64,000 nucleotides of DNA from Pseudomonas eucalypticola (GTDB lineage Bacteria > Pseudomonadota > Gammaproteobacteria > Pseudomonadales > Pseudomonadaceae). The stretch covers positions 3,380,501 through 3,444,500 of the forward strand of contig NZ_CP056030.1 in the NCBI RefSeq assembly GCF_013374995.1, read 5' to 3'. Positions 45,092 through 53,566 of the stretch are shown in pieces (the first letter of the stretch is position 1; each line of letters starts with the position of its first letter). The position numbers and the translations under genes were made by a program. Under the pieces are notes generated by a model. That model was not told the DNA's origin. It did no database searches and saw only the letters and a list, made by a program, of their open reading frames with translations.

Positions 45092-45484
45092 TCAGGCCTT
45101 GGGCACGTACTGCATATCACCCTGGCCGAACGACCAGTCCTCCCGGTTGACCTCCACCAGGCTGATCCACACGTCTTCCATCGGCACCCCGGTTCGCTCA
45201 TGAATGCCGCTGGCCACCGCCTGGTAGAACGCCCGCTTGACGTCCACGCTGCGGCCGCTGTTCCAGGTCACCTGGATAAACACGATGCGAGGGCTGTACT
45301 GAATACCCAGGTAGCCTTCGGCGGGGTACACCAACTCGTCGCTGGCATGACGGTTGATGATCTGGAACCGGTCATTGGCCGGTACGTTGGCCGTCTGAAT
45401 CATCGCTTCGTAGATGACGTCGCTGATGGCCTTGATGGTTTCAGCTGGCGTGTCCTGGGCAACATCGATACGCACGAGGGGCAT
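45092..45484 (-). CDS. Tautomerase-superfamily protein
   Basis: This 130-residue protein starts MPLVRIDVAQ, so Pro1 after Met removal can be the catalytic base of the 4-oxalocrotonate tautomerase superfamily. The length and segments (NRHASDELVYPAEGYLG and TGVPMEDVWISLVEVNREDW) fit the fused-type tautomerase group that includes malonate-semialdehyde-decarboxylase-like enzymes. AGGAAA precedes the start; an upstream in-frame ATG would bury Pro1 and is rejected. The MFS gene follows directly. Confidence 0.87.
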   Translation of the reverse strand: MPLVRIDVAQDTPAETIKAISDVIYEAMIQTANVPANDRFQIINRHASDELVYPAEGYLGIQYSPRIVFIQVTWNSGRSVDVKRAFYQAVASGIHERTGVPMEDVWISLVEVNREDWSFGQGDMQYVPKA

Positions 45485-45574
45485 GGCGGCTTTCCTGTTG
45501 TTGTAAAAATAGATTATGGACAACCTTTATTCAATCAACTTTTTACAACATGTTACGCCGCCCGGCAAGCGTCC

Positions 45575-45943
45575 TTATTCAGCGGCCTGGCAAACCTGTT
45601 CATGCCAGACCTTGAAACTGGACCAGCGCGGCTGCGGCGGCCCCTCCTGCGACCAGTACAGCACCTGGCCACGGGCATTGACGCAGAAGTAATCGCCGTT
45701 GTCTTCGATGAAGGGCAGCAGGTCGCGGGGCACGCCCTGGCGCTTCCAGGCCGTGTGGGCCATGTCGATCAGGTCCAGGTCGGCGGAGCCGGGGAGCACC
45801 ACGGCAGGTTCGAAGTGAGCGTCGGCGACATCGCTGCCGCCCTTGAGGAAGGCCCGGTAGGCCTCGGGGAAGTCCATGCCCAGGCGCTGCTCGGCAGCGT
45901 CTATCTCGGCATCGGTGGGAACACGAAAAGGGTCGTGACGCAT
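45575..45943 (-). CDS. SMI1/KNR4-family protein
   Basis: This 122-residue protein shows the SMI1/KNR4 (SUKH) pattern: EIDAAEQRLGMDFPEAYRAF, LDLIDMAHTAW and LLPFIEDNGDYFCVNARGQV. Members are often immunity proteins of contact-dependent toxin systems, but solitary housekeeping copies are also common. No toxin gene is next to it. GAGGA precedes the ATG. Confidence 0.85.
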   Translation of the reverse strand: MRHDPFRVPTDAEIDAAEQRLGMDFPEAYRAFLKGGSDVADAHFEPAVVLPGSADLDLIDMAHTAWKRQGVPRDLLPFIEDNGDYFCVNARGQVLYWSQEGPPQPRWSSFKVWHEQVCQAAE

Positions 45944-46004
45944 CGGGCGGTGTCCTCAGGCAAGCATGCATGAGGACACTAAAGCACGAATCCTGGCGGG
46001 GTGC

Positions 46005-47222
46005 TCAGGCTTCCTGGGTGCGCTCGCGGCCCGTAGGCTCGTTCGCGGCCACCTGGGGCTGGCCGTAACGGTGGGTGAGGATGCCGCACCACACCAGCCC
46101 GGCCAGCGCCAGTACACCGCCCACCACACCGACATTGGCCACGCCCATGTGGCTGCTGACCACGCTGCCCAGCAGTGCGCCACCGCCGATGCCAACGTTA
46201 TAGATGCCCGAGTGCAGCGCCATGGCCACGTCCGTGGCGTCTGGCGCCAGCGACAGCACCTTGGCCTGCAGGATCAGGCCGAAGCACATGATAGACATGC
46301 CCCATACCACGCTCATGCTGCCCAGCCCGGCCGCATGGCCCGCCAGCGGCAGCAACAGCGCCAGGCACAGGGCCAAGGCGCCGATGGAGGCAATCAGCAA
46401 GCCACGCGGAAAGCGGTTGTTGAACAGGCTGAAGACGATCGAGCCGATGATGCCGGCGCCGCCGAACAGCAACAACAGCACCGTGGTCATCTCCCCGCTC
46501 AGGTGCGCGACGCTCTGGGCAAAGGGTTCGATGTAGCTGTAGGCAGTGAACTGCGCGGTTACCACCACGGCAGTGAGCAGGTACAGGGACATCAGCGCCG
46601 GGCGCTTGAACAGCACCGGCAGGCTCTGCAGGCTGCCGGAGTTCTGGCTGGGCAGCAACGGTAGCGAACGGGCCAGGCCCAGCACGGTCACGGCCGAGAC
46701 ACCAGCAATGGCCAGGAAGGTCGAGCGCCAGCCCAGCCACTCCCCTACCACGCGGCCCAGTGGAATACCCAGTACCATGGCCAGCGACGTACCCGTGGCC
46801 AGCAGCCCCAAGGCCTGCACCTGCTTGCCGGCAGGCGCCACGCGCACCGCCAGCGACGCGGTTACCGACCAGAACACTGCGTGGGCCACGGCGATACCGA
46901 TACGGCTGACCAGCAGGATGCCGAAGCTGGGCGCCAGGCCTGACAGCACGTGGCTGGCAATGAACAGGCCGAAGACGAACATCAGCAACTTGCGCCGCTC
47001 GATATTGCGCGTCAGCAACATCATCGGCAGCGACGTCAGCGATACCACCCAGGCATACACGGTCAGCATCAGGCCAACCTGCGCGGGGGTCATCTGGAAG
47101 CTGCCGCCGATGGCACTGAGCAACCCCACCGGTACGAATTCGGTGGTGTTGAAGATGAAGGCGGCCAGCGCCAGGGCGATCACGCTCAGCCAGCTGCCGT
47201 TGCGGGTATCGGTGATATTCAT
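46005..47222 (-). CDS. sotB: Sugar efflux MFS transporter, SotB family
   Basis: This 405-residue protein has twelve membrane segments and matches E. coli SotB/YdeA very closely from memory ([78 protein letters not shown]). SotB-type proteins export arabinose, IPTG and other small solutes. The ATG at 47222 lacks a strong ribosome binding site; GAAGAGG lies about 15 nt upstream and nearer to an out-of-frame ATG. The 5' leader contains a strong promoter and an intrinsic terminator (47279-47395). Confidence 0.93.
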   Translation of the reverse strand: MNITDTRNGSWLSVIALALAAFIFNTTEFVPVGLLSAIGGSFQMTPAQVGLMLTVYAWVVSLTSLPMMLLTRNIERRKLLMFVFGLFIASHVLSGLAPSFGILLVSRIGIAVAHAVFWSVTASLAVRVAPAGKQVQALGLLATGTSLAMVLGIPLGRVVGEWLGWRSTFLAIAGVSAVTVLGLARSLPLLPSQNSGSLQSLPVLFKRPALMSLYLLTAVVVTAQFTAYSYIEPFAQSVAHLSGEMTTVLLLLFGGAGIIGSIVFSLFNNRFPRGLLIASIGALALCLALLLPLAGHAAGLGSMSVVWGMSIMCFGLILQAKVLSLAPDATDVAMALHSGIYNVGIGGGALLGSVVSSHMGVANVGVVGGVLALAGLVWCGILTHRYGQPQVAANEPTGRERTQEA

Positions 47223-47278
47223 GAAGTGCCGTCATTGCCTCTTCTGGATAAAGGCCGCGCCCCTTGAAAAATCCACGC

Positions 47279-47320
47279 AAAAACGCCCTGCCCGGGGCAT
47301 GGATGGCCCGGGCAGAGCGT
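47279..47320 (-). terminator. Intrinsic terminator in the 5' leader of sotB
   Basis: On the minus strand a stem ACGCTCTGCCCGGG / CCCGGGCAGGGCGT (two mismatches) with a short loop is followed directly by TTTTT at 47279-47283. It lies 57 bp before the sotB ATG and points towards it, so transcripts from the promoter at 47367-47395 would end here unless readthrough occurs. Confidence 0.8.
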
Positions 47321-47360
47321 TCAGTCGGATTTTTATGGGTATAGGGGGTAAAGCCAGATA
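47279..47360 (-). ncRNA. Predicted ~82-nt small RNA or attenuator leader upstream of sotB
   Basis: A good promoter and a good terminator on the same strand bracket about 82 nt with no start codon followed by a plausible peptide. The 5' half is single-stranded-looking and C/A-rich (ACCCCCTATACCCATAAAA); the 3' half is the terminator stem. It may be a free small RNA or the terminated leader of sotB controlled by antitermination. I do not recognise an RNA family. Confidence 0.5.
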
Positions 47361-47366
47361 GCGCGG

Positions 47367-47395
47367 ATTCTACGCCTCGGCCGGGGCGCGTACAA
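47367..47395 (-). promoter_or_regulatory. Sigma-70-type promoter for the sotB leader
   Basis: On the minus strand TTGTAC (47395-47390), a 17-bp spacer and TAGAAT (47372-47367) form a near-consensus -35/-10 pair. The predicted start is near 47360. Confidence 0.65.
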
Positions 47396-47736
47396 CGAGT
47401 TAGAGCGATGGGTGACGATTGGTTGCGAGGGTTTATTATTATGGACGGCTAAATGTTCGGAATTTACGACGGTTATTGGGTGCGTTCCTTGATGAAGTCG
47501 ATAGCGCGGGAAAGGCGGACGACCACAAACACCACCCTATCTAAGAATATTTTGCACACTCAACCGCGAAAGTGTTTGACATAATAAACAGCTCTGGCAG
47601 GCTATCCCCCAGGTTACCGACCGGCATCGCTCCTTCGCGCCATGACCGGCAGTGCTCGGAACCTCAGGTAGCGCCTGCCAACTGGAACGGCGCGCCTGCA
47701 CAAAAACGATAGGCCGTGCCTGTCCCAAGGTGATAT
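47396..47736. other. Intergenic region upstream of the PuuD-like gene
   Basis: This stretch is AT-richer than its neighbours (for example GGGTTTATTATTATGGAC and TTTGACATAATAAACAG around 47575). It should hold the promoter of the gene at 47737; TTGACA near 47577 is a possible -35 without a good -10. I see no other gene here. Confidence 0.5.
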
Positions 47737-48546
47737 ATGTCCAACAGCAACATTGGCAATAACAAACAAAAATTCCGCAAACCCGTCGTCCTCATGTCCA
47801 TGGGTGCCCAGGAACGCAAAGGGCACGACTACCAGGTCATGACGCACAAATACATCATTCCCCTGGTCGAACACGCTGGCTGCGTGCCGGTGCTGGTGCC
47901 GACCTGCTGTGGCACCGAGGATCTGGAGCAATACCTGGACATGGCCGATGGCGTGTACCTGACCGGCGCCGGCAGCAACATCGACCCAGCCCTCTATGGC
48001 CAGGACAACCAGACCCCCGGCAAAGGCCAGGACCGCGACCGCGACCTGTTCGACCTGCCCCTGGTGCGTGCGGCCATCGCCCGCGGGCTGCCGATTTTCG
48101 GCGTGTGCCGCGGCATGCAGGAGATCAACGTGGCCCTGGGTGGTGACCTGTATCAGAAGGTGTATGCCGAGCCCGGCTTCAACGACCACCGGGAGAACCC
48201 GGATGACCCGGTGCACGTGCAATATGCGCCCGCCCACAGTGTCCAGGTCGCCGCCAACAGCTGGCTGCGCACCCTGCTGGGCAGCGACTCGATCCAGGTC
48301 AATTCGCTGCACGGCCAGGGCCTGAAAACCCTGGGCAAGGGCCTGGAAGCCATTGCCCGCGCCGAAGACGGGCTGGTGGAAGCCATCCATGGCCCCAGCC
48401 TGTCGCCTTTCCTGTTCGCGGTGCAGTGGCACCCGGAATGGCAAGCCGCGCAGAACCCTGACTCGGTGAAAATCTTCGAAGCCTTCGGCCAGGCCTGCCG
48501 TCGCCAGGTACAGAAAAAGGCGAGCGCCTACAACAGCGCCGCCTGA
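47737..48546 (+). CDS. Class-I glutamine amidotransferase-like hydrolase, PuuD family
   Basis: This 269-residue protein belongs to the peptidase C26 gamma-glutamyl-gamma-aminobutyrate hydrolase family, which frees GABA in the putrescine pathway. The nucleophile Cys lies in IFGVCRGMQEINVALGG, and the catalytic His and Glu in FAVQWHPEWQ. DGVYLTGAGSNIDPALYG is typical. No other puu gene is adjacent, so the true gamma-glutamyl substrate is open. Confidence 0.9.
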   Translation: MSNSNIGNNKQKFRKPVVLMSMGAQERKGHDYQVMTHKYIIPLVEHAGCVPVLVPTCCGTEDLEQYLDMADGVYLTGAGSNIDPALYGQDNQTPGKGQDRDRDLFDLPLVRAAIARGLPIFGVCRGMQEINVALGGDLYQKVYAEPGFNDHRENPDDPVHVQYAPAHSVQVAANSWLRTLLGSDSIQVNSLHGQGLKTLGKGLEAIARAEDGLVEAIHGPSLSPFLFAVQWHPEWQAAQNPDSVKIFEAFGQACRRQVQKKASAYNSAA

Positions 48547-48694
48547 GCCCGAGGGGCCTGCCCGCGGCACGTGAGTATGAAAACATTTCGTACAGAGCCT
48601 GGCGCAGGCAGGCCCTGCACCGACGTTTGACTCCACCCCTCGCCTGCCCCAAGCTGACCGTCCCTGCAAAAGCCGCCGCGCTTCGGACTGGTCA

Positions 48695-49753
48695 ATGCCC
48701 AAGCTTGTTCGCCCCCTGTTGCTGTCCGCCCTGCTCATCGTTGCACTGGGTGTCGCCTGGCACCTGCTGCGTCCGGCCCCCACGCCGGTATCGCCGGCAC
48801 TGCGCCACAGTTATTCCAAAGCCCTGGACCTGGCGCACAACGGCAAGCCCGGCGCGGCGCGGGTGCTGTACCAGCAACTGGCGCGCACCGATCTATCCCC
48901 CGTGCGGCGCATCAGCCTGTTGGCCGAACTCCCTAACTACCCCAGCCCTCAGGCGTTGAAACTGGTCACAGCTGACCTCAAGGACGACCAGAACCTGCTG
49001 GTGCGCCACGGCGCCATCGACGCCGTCAGCCGCCTGGTGCCCGACGCCCAGCGCAGCCTGTTGCTGGGCCCGCTGCTGGATGACGACGACCAGGATATCC
49101 GCTTTCATGTGGCCCGCAGCTTGCTGGGCCTGTCCCCTGACGATCTGGGCCTGTACTTCGCCCGGCTCAATGCCGTGCTGGACGACTACGTGCAAGCACT
49201 GATCAGTGCCCCGGATGACGCCGACGGCCAACTGGAACTGGCGAAGATCTACCTGTACAACGACGATTACACCCAGGCCCTGGCGACGCTCAAGCGCGCC
49301 CACGAACGGGTACCGGGCGACCTTGAAACCGTGGCGGTGCAGGTCCGGGTGCTGGAAAAACAGGGCCAGAACGATGCATCCCGACAGCTGTTGGCCGAGC
49401 AGTTGGTGGCGCACCCTGACTCAGCCCTGCTGCAGCACGAACTGGGCCAATGGCTGATCCGCCATGGCCAGGGCGAGTACGCCCTGCTGGCGTTGGCGCG
49501 GGCATCGGAACTGGAGCCGGACAACAGCGACTACCGCTACAGCCTGGCGGTCACCCTGCACCAGATGGACCAGGTGGAAGCCGCCCAGCGCCAGCTGGAT
49601 GAAATACTTCGCCGCCAGCCCGCCGACCGCAAGGCGCGGGTATTGCTGATCGAGTACTGGAAGCAGACCGGGCAACTTCAAAACGTGCAGGTGCTGCTGG
49701 CCGAGCTTGAGCAGCAGAACCCGGACGACCCGGCGCTGCAGCAAGGGCTATGA
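48695..49753 (+). CDS. Membrane-anchored HEAT/TPR repeat protein
   Basis: This 352-residue protein has an N-terminal membrane anchor (about residues 6-24, RPLLLSALLIVALGVAWHLL). HEAT-like repeats follow (DDQNLLVRHGAIDAVSRL and DDDDQDIRFHVARSLLGL), then TPR units (QLELAKIYLYNDDYTQAL; YALLALARASELEPDNSDY; AAQRQLDEILRRQPADRKA). The repeats probably face the periplasm and mediate protein contacts. It resembles tetratricopeptide proteins sometimes linked to multihaem cytochromes, but no such gene is here. It lies 104 bp upstream of kaiC. Confidence 0.85.
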   Translation: MPKLVRPLLLSALLIVALGVAWHLLRPAPTPVSPALRHSYSKALDLAHNGKPGAARVLYQQLARTDLSPVRRISLLAELPNYPSPQALKLVTADLKDDQNLLVRHGAIDAVSRLVPDAQRSLLLGPLLDDDDQDIRFHVARSLLGLSPDDLGLYFARLNAVLDDYVQALISAPDDADGQLELAKIYLYNDDYTQALATLKRAHERVPGDLETVAVQVRVLEKQGQNDASRQLLAEQLVAHPDSALLQHELGQWLIRHGQGEYALLALARASELEPDNSDYRYSLAVTLHQMDQVEAAQRQLDEILRRQPADRKARVLLIEYWKQTGQLQNVQVLLAELEQQNPDDPALQQGL

Positions 49754-49857
49754 CACGGGAGTGAACTGAGCTGCCCCCCCCGCTGTCCAGTGTAAGTGCA
49801 TCGCCCCTTGGCAAGGGCCTTGCGCGAACGCCATCGTGACGCGAGGAGCCCCGCTTG

Positions 49858-51339
49858 ATGAAACCGAAAGCCTCCACCGGCATCACCGGCCTGGATGACA
49901 TTCTCAATGGCGGCCTCAGCCGCAGCCACATTTTCCTGCTGGAGGGCCAACCGGGCGCAGGCAAGACCACGGTAGCCCTGCAGTTTCTGCTCGATGGTGC
50001 CGCCCAGGGCGAGCGCTGCCTGTACATCACACTGTCGGAAACCGAGCGTGAACTGCGTGAAGGCGCCCTGTCCCATGGTTGGGAACTGGACCCGCACATC
50101 GAGGTGTTCGAGCTGACACCGCCAGAAATGATCCTTGATGCCCAGCAGCAACAGAGCCTGCTCTACAGCAGCGACCTGGAACTGGGCGAGGCCACGCGGC
50201 AGATCTTCGACGTGGTGGAACGCATCAAACCTGACCGCGTGGTACTCGACAGTCTCTCGGAAGTGCGCTTGCTGGCCCAGAGCTCGCTGCGTTACCGCCG
50301 GCAGATCCTGGCCATCAAGCACTACTTCGCGCGCTTCAATGCCACCGTGGTGCTGTTGGACGACATGACCAGCGAGCCGCTGGACAAGACCCTGCACAGC
50401 ATTGCCCACGGGGTGATCCGCCTGGAAGAGATGGCGCCCGACTATGGCGCCGAACGCCGCCGCTTGCGCATCATGAAATACCGCGGGCAGAAGTACCGGG
50501 GTGGCTACCATGATTTCACGATCCACCAGAGCGGTATCCAGGTGTTCCCACGCCTGGTGGCAGCCGAACACCGCGCCCATTACGAACGCACCCCTTTGAG
50601 CAGCGGCATCGCCCCCCTCGATGCGCTGCTGGGGGGCGGCGTCGAAAATGGTTCCAGCACCCTGATACTGGGCCCGGCGGGTACCGGCAAATCGCTGATC
50701 GCCATGGTCTTCGCCGCAGCCGCCGTGGCCCGTGGCGAAAAGGTGGCGCTGTTCATCTTCGACGAAGAACTGGGCCTGCTGTTCGAGCGCATGAAGTACC
50801 TGGGCATCGATCTGGACGCGATGCAGCGCGGCGGCAACATGATTATCGAACAGGTGGATGCGGCCGAACTGTCCCCCGGCGAGTTCGCCCACCGTGTACG
50901 CAGCAAGGTCGACGAGAATGCGATCAAGACCGTGGTCATCGACAGCATCAATGGCTACCAGGCAGCGATGATGGGCGAAGGCTCGCCCGTGCTGCACATT
51001 CACGAACTGCTGCTGTTCCTCAACCGGCGCGGCGCCGCGACGTTCATGACAGTCGCCCAGCAGGGCTTGGTCGGCGACATGAAGGCCCCCGTGGACCTGA
51101 CGTACCTGGCCGATACCGTTATCCTGTTGCGTTATTTCGAAGCCGTCGGCCAAGTGCGCCGGGCAATGTCAGTGATCAAGAAACGCTATGGCGGGCACGA
51201 GTCCACCATCCGCGAATACAAGATAGGCAACCAGGGCATGGCCGTCGGCGAACCACTGTATGACTTCCAGGGCGTGCTGCGCGGTGTGCCCACTTACGTC
51301 GGTGAAAGCAACCCGCTGCTCAAGGACCCGCAACCGTGA
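49858..51339 (+). CDS. kaiC: KaiC-like double RecA-domain ATPase
   Basis: This 493-residue protein has the CI-CII architecture of KaiC, the clock ATPase/autokinase. CI Walker A is G30-Q-P-G-A-G-K36-T-T; CII Walker A is GPAGTGKS; the CII catalytic Glu pair is present (IFDEELGLLFERM). By alignment from memory, the cyanobacterial phosphosites Ser431-Thr432 (HISTITDT) correspond to Thr415-Tyr416 (DLTYLADT). No kaiA or kaiB is in the window. GAGGAG lies 9 nt before the ATG at 49858. Its stop overlaps the GTG start of the kinase gene (GTGA), so the two are one operon; KaiC may regulate or be regulated by that kinase. Confidence 0.93.
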   Translation: MKPKASTGITGLDDILNGGLSRSHIFLLEGQPGAGKTTVALQFLLDGAAQGERCLYITLSETERELREGALSHGWELDPHIEVFELTPPEMILDAQQQQSLLYSSDLELGEATRQIFDVVERIKPDRVVLDSLSEVRLLAQSSLRYRRQILAIKHYFARFNATVVLLDDMTSEPLDKTLHSIAHGVIRLEEMAPDYGAERRRLRIMKYRGQKYRGGYHDFTIHQSGIQVFPRLVAAEHRAHYERTPLSSGIAPLDALLGGGVENGSSTLILGPAGTGKSLIAMVFAAAAVARGEKVALFIFDEELGLLFERMKYLGIDLDAMQRGGNMIIEQVDAAELSPGEFAHRVRSKVDENAIKTVVIDSINGYQAAMMGEGSPVLHIHELLLFLNRRGAATFMTVAQQGLVGDMKAPVDLTYLADTVILLRYFEAVGQVRRAMSVIKKRYGGHESTIREYKIGNQGMAVGEPLYDFQGVLRGVPTYVGESNPLLKDPQP

Positions 51340-53051
51340 TTCATGCCGCCACCGCACCGGAGCGTATCGTGGTCCTGGCCCCCTTGGGCCGTGACAGCCA
51401 GGTGGCGATCGCCCTCCTCGGCGAAGCCGGTTATCAAGGCGTGGCCGCCCACGACCTGGACGCATTGTGCGACTACTTGCAAGCTGGAGCAGGCATGGCA
51501 GTGATCGCCGAAGAGGCGTTCAACGGGGCCGACATGACCCCGCTGGTGGCGTTCCTGGAACAACAGCCGGCATGGTCCGACCTGCCCATCGTGCTCATCA
51601 CCCACCATGGCGGCCCGGACCACCCGCCGTCCATGCGCCTGGGCAAACAGCTGGGCAATGTCACGTTCCTCGAACGCCCCTTCCACCCCGCGGCCCTCGT
51701 GAGCCTGGTCAGTACCGCCATTCGGGGGCGGCGCCGTCAATATGAGGCCCGTGACCGCCTGCACGACCTCAGTGAAAGCCGGCAACGCCTGCAGAGCGCG
51801 CTGGACGCCGGACGTGAGGGCGAGGAGCGCCTGCGCCAGCTCAATGAAACCCTGGAGCAACAAGTGCAGGAACGCACCGCCCAGGTGTTGCAGAATGAGG
51901 AAGCGCTGCGCCAATCACAGAAGATGGAAGCCGTGGGGCAACTGACTGGGGGTATCGCCCACGACTTCAACAATATGCTCACTGGCATCATCGGCAGCCT
52001 CGAACTGATGCGCCGGCGCTTGTCACGGGGCAAAACGCAAGACCTGGATAACCTCATCGACCTGGGGATCACCTCCGCCAACCGTGCGGCGGGCCTGACC
52101 CACCGCCTGCTGGCGTTCTCCCGCCGCCAGTCACTGGACTCGCAGCCCGTGGAAATGAACCGCCTGGTGCTGGCCATGGACGAGCTGCTGCAGCGCAGCC
52201 TCGATGAAAGCATTCGCCTGGACATGCACCTGGACCCTGCCCTATGGGTGGCAGAAGCCGACCCTCACCAACTGGAAAGTGCCCTGCTCAACCTGGTGAT
52301 CAACGCCCGGGACGCCATGCCCAATGGCGGCGACCTGGTGGTGGAGACCAGCAACCACACCCTGGACGAAACCTTTACCCAACAGCAGGGGACGCTGGCG
52401 GTGGGCGACTACGTACGCTTGAGCGTGCGCGACAATGGCTGTGGCATGCCGCAGAGTGTGATCAACCGGGCATTCGATCCCTTCTTCACCACCAAGCCCA
52501 TCGGCCAGGGCACCGGCCTGGGGCTGTCGATGATCTATGGGTTCAGCAAGCAGTCGCGCGGCCATGTGGCCATCGAAAGCCAGATCGGCAAAGGCACTAC
52601 GGTCAATCTTTACCTGCCACGTTTCAAGGGTGACACGCCGGCGATTTCGCCGCAGGCCGTGGAGGAAGCGCACCGCGCCCGCAGTGGCGAGACCGTGCTG
52701 GTGGTGGAAGACGACAGCGCGGTGCGGCTGTTGGTGTGCGAGGTATTGCGCGAACTGGGCTACGCCTACATCGAGGCCGCCGAAGCCAGTGGTGCGCTGC
52801 CGGTGCTGAACTCACCTCAGCGCATCGACCTGCTGGTCAGTGACGTCGGCCTGCCCGGCGGCATGAATGGTCGCCAATTGGCAGAAATCGGCCGTCAACT
52901 GCGCCCTGGCCTCAAGGTACTGTTCGTCACCGGGTACGCCGAGCACGCGGCCGTGCGGGGCGGCTTCCTGGACACCGGCATGCAGATGATCACCAAGCCC
53001 TTCACCTTTGACCGGTTGACGGCCAAAGTGCGGGAGATGATCGAAAACTGA
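51336..53051 (+). CDS. Hybrid histidine kinase with degenerate N-terminal receiver, co-encoded with KaiC
   Basis: This 571-residue cytosolic protein contains, in order: a receiver-like domain (about 8-130) lacking the acidic pair, phosphoacceptor Asp and Lys of true receivers (IVVLAPLGRD, VIAEEAF, LERPF); a coiled coil (about 135-195); a HisKA domain with His209 in GGIAHDFNNML; an HATPase domain (NLVINARDAM, DNGCGM, GTGLGLS); and a C-terminal receiver with acceptor Asp in LLVSDVGLPGG and Lys in ITKPF. No membrane segment is seen. The GTG start overlaps the kaiC stop. A pseudo-receiver recalls cyanobacterial CikA, though the similarity is architectural only. Confidence 0.9.
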   Translation: MIHAATAPERIVVLAPLGRDSQVAIALLGEAGYQGVAAHDLDALCDYLQAGAGMAVIAEEAFNGADMTPLVAFLEQQPAWSDLPIVLITHHGGPDHPPSMRLGKQLGNVTFLERPFHPAALVSLVSTAIRGRRRQYEARDRLHDLSESRQRLQSALDAGREGEERLRQLNETLEQQVQERTAQVLQNEEALRQSQKMEAVGQLTGGIAHDFNNMLTGIIGSLELMRRRLSRGKTQDLDNLIDLGITSANRAAGLTHRLLAFSRRQSLDSQPVEMNRLVLAMDELLQRSLDESIRLDMHLDPALWVAEADPHQLESALLNLVINARDAMPNGGDLVVETSNHTLDETFTQQQGTLAVGDYVRLSVRDNGCGMPQSVINRAFDPFFTTKPIGQGTGLGLSMIYGFSKQSRGHVAIESQIGKGTTVNLYLPRFKGDTPAISPQAVEEAHRARSGETVLVVEDDSAVRLLVCEVLRELGYAYIEAAEASGALPVLNSPQRIDLLVSDVGLPGGMNGRQLAEIGRQLRPGLKVLFVTGYAEHAAVRGGFLDTGMQMITKPFTFDRLTAKVREMIEN

Positions 53052-53108
53052 GCCAGGCGTGGTAATGGCCGCCCAAAGACCGCGTTCATCCACCCCACCC
53101 GCGGTGGG

Positions 53109-53486
53109 CTAGACCAGCAACTGCTGGATCTTTTCCCCGAGGGTGTCCAGGTCGAACGGCTTGGCCAGGATCGGCGCCTTGCGGGTGATGGGGCTGTCGC
53201 AGTCGACGATTTCCTGGGGGTAGCCGCTGATGAAAATCACCTTCAGCTCGGGCCGCAACTTTACCGCGGGCTCGGCGATCTGCACCCCGGAAATGCCTTT
53301 GGGCAAGCGATAGTCAGTGACCATCAGGTCCAGGTGCGGCTTGCGCGCCAGGATCTCGAATGCTTCCTCGCCGTCCTTCGCTTCGAGCACGTGGTAACCC
53401 TCACCGCGCAAATAATCGGACAACACCATCAAAATCGAGGGCTCGTCCTCGACGATGAGGACTACGTCTTGTGCATCTTCACTCAT
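53109..53486 (-). CDS. Single-domain response regulator
   Basis: This 125-residue protein is a stand-alone receiver: acidic residues in VLIVEDEPS, acceptor Asp in LMVTDYRLPKG, and Lys in ILAKPFD. There is no output domain, so it may relay phosphate (CheY/Spo0F type). It is the last gene of the minus-strand signalling series and faces the KaiC-kinase operon. The start at 53486 is chosen because upstream residues are not family-like. Confidence 0.88.
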   Translation of the reverse strand: MSEDAQDVVLIVEDEPSILMVLSDYLRGEGYHVLEAKDGEEAFEILARKPHLDLMVTDYRLPKGISGVQIAEPAVKLRPELKVIFISGYPQEIVDCDSPITRKAPILAKPFDLDTLGEKIQQLLV

Positions 53487-53566
53487 GGTAACGCCTATGT
53501 ACTGTCGGGTTGGCTGCCTATGTGACCCTGGCCGCCGGTAGAGGTTGCGTGCCGTTGGGAACATTC

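Noticed and set aside
43274..45973. 899-codon plus-strand frame across lspA, MFS, tautomerase and SMI1 genes
   Set aside because: It spans four minus-strand genes with clear motifs and has shadow-type composition.
46198..47280. Longer alternative frame beginning [10 protein letters not shown] upstream of sotB
   Set aside because: It is out of frame with sotB and loses all SotB-like sequence; the frame at 47222 matches the family from its first helix.
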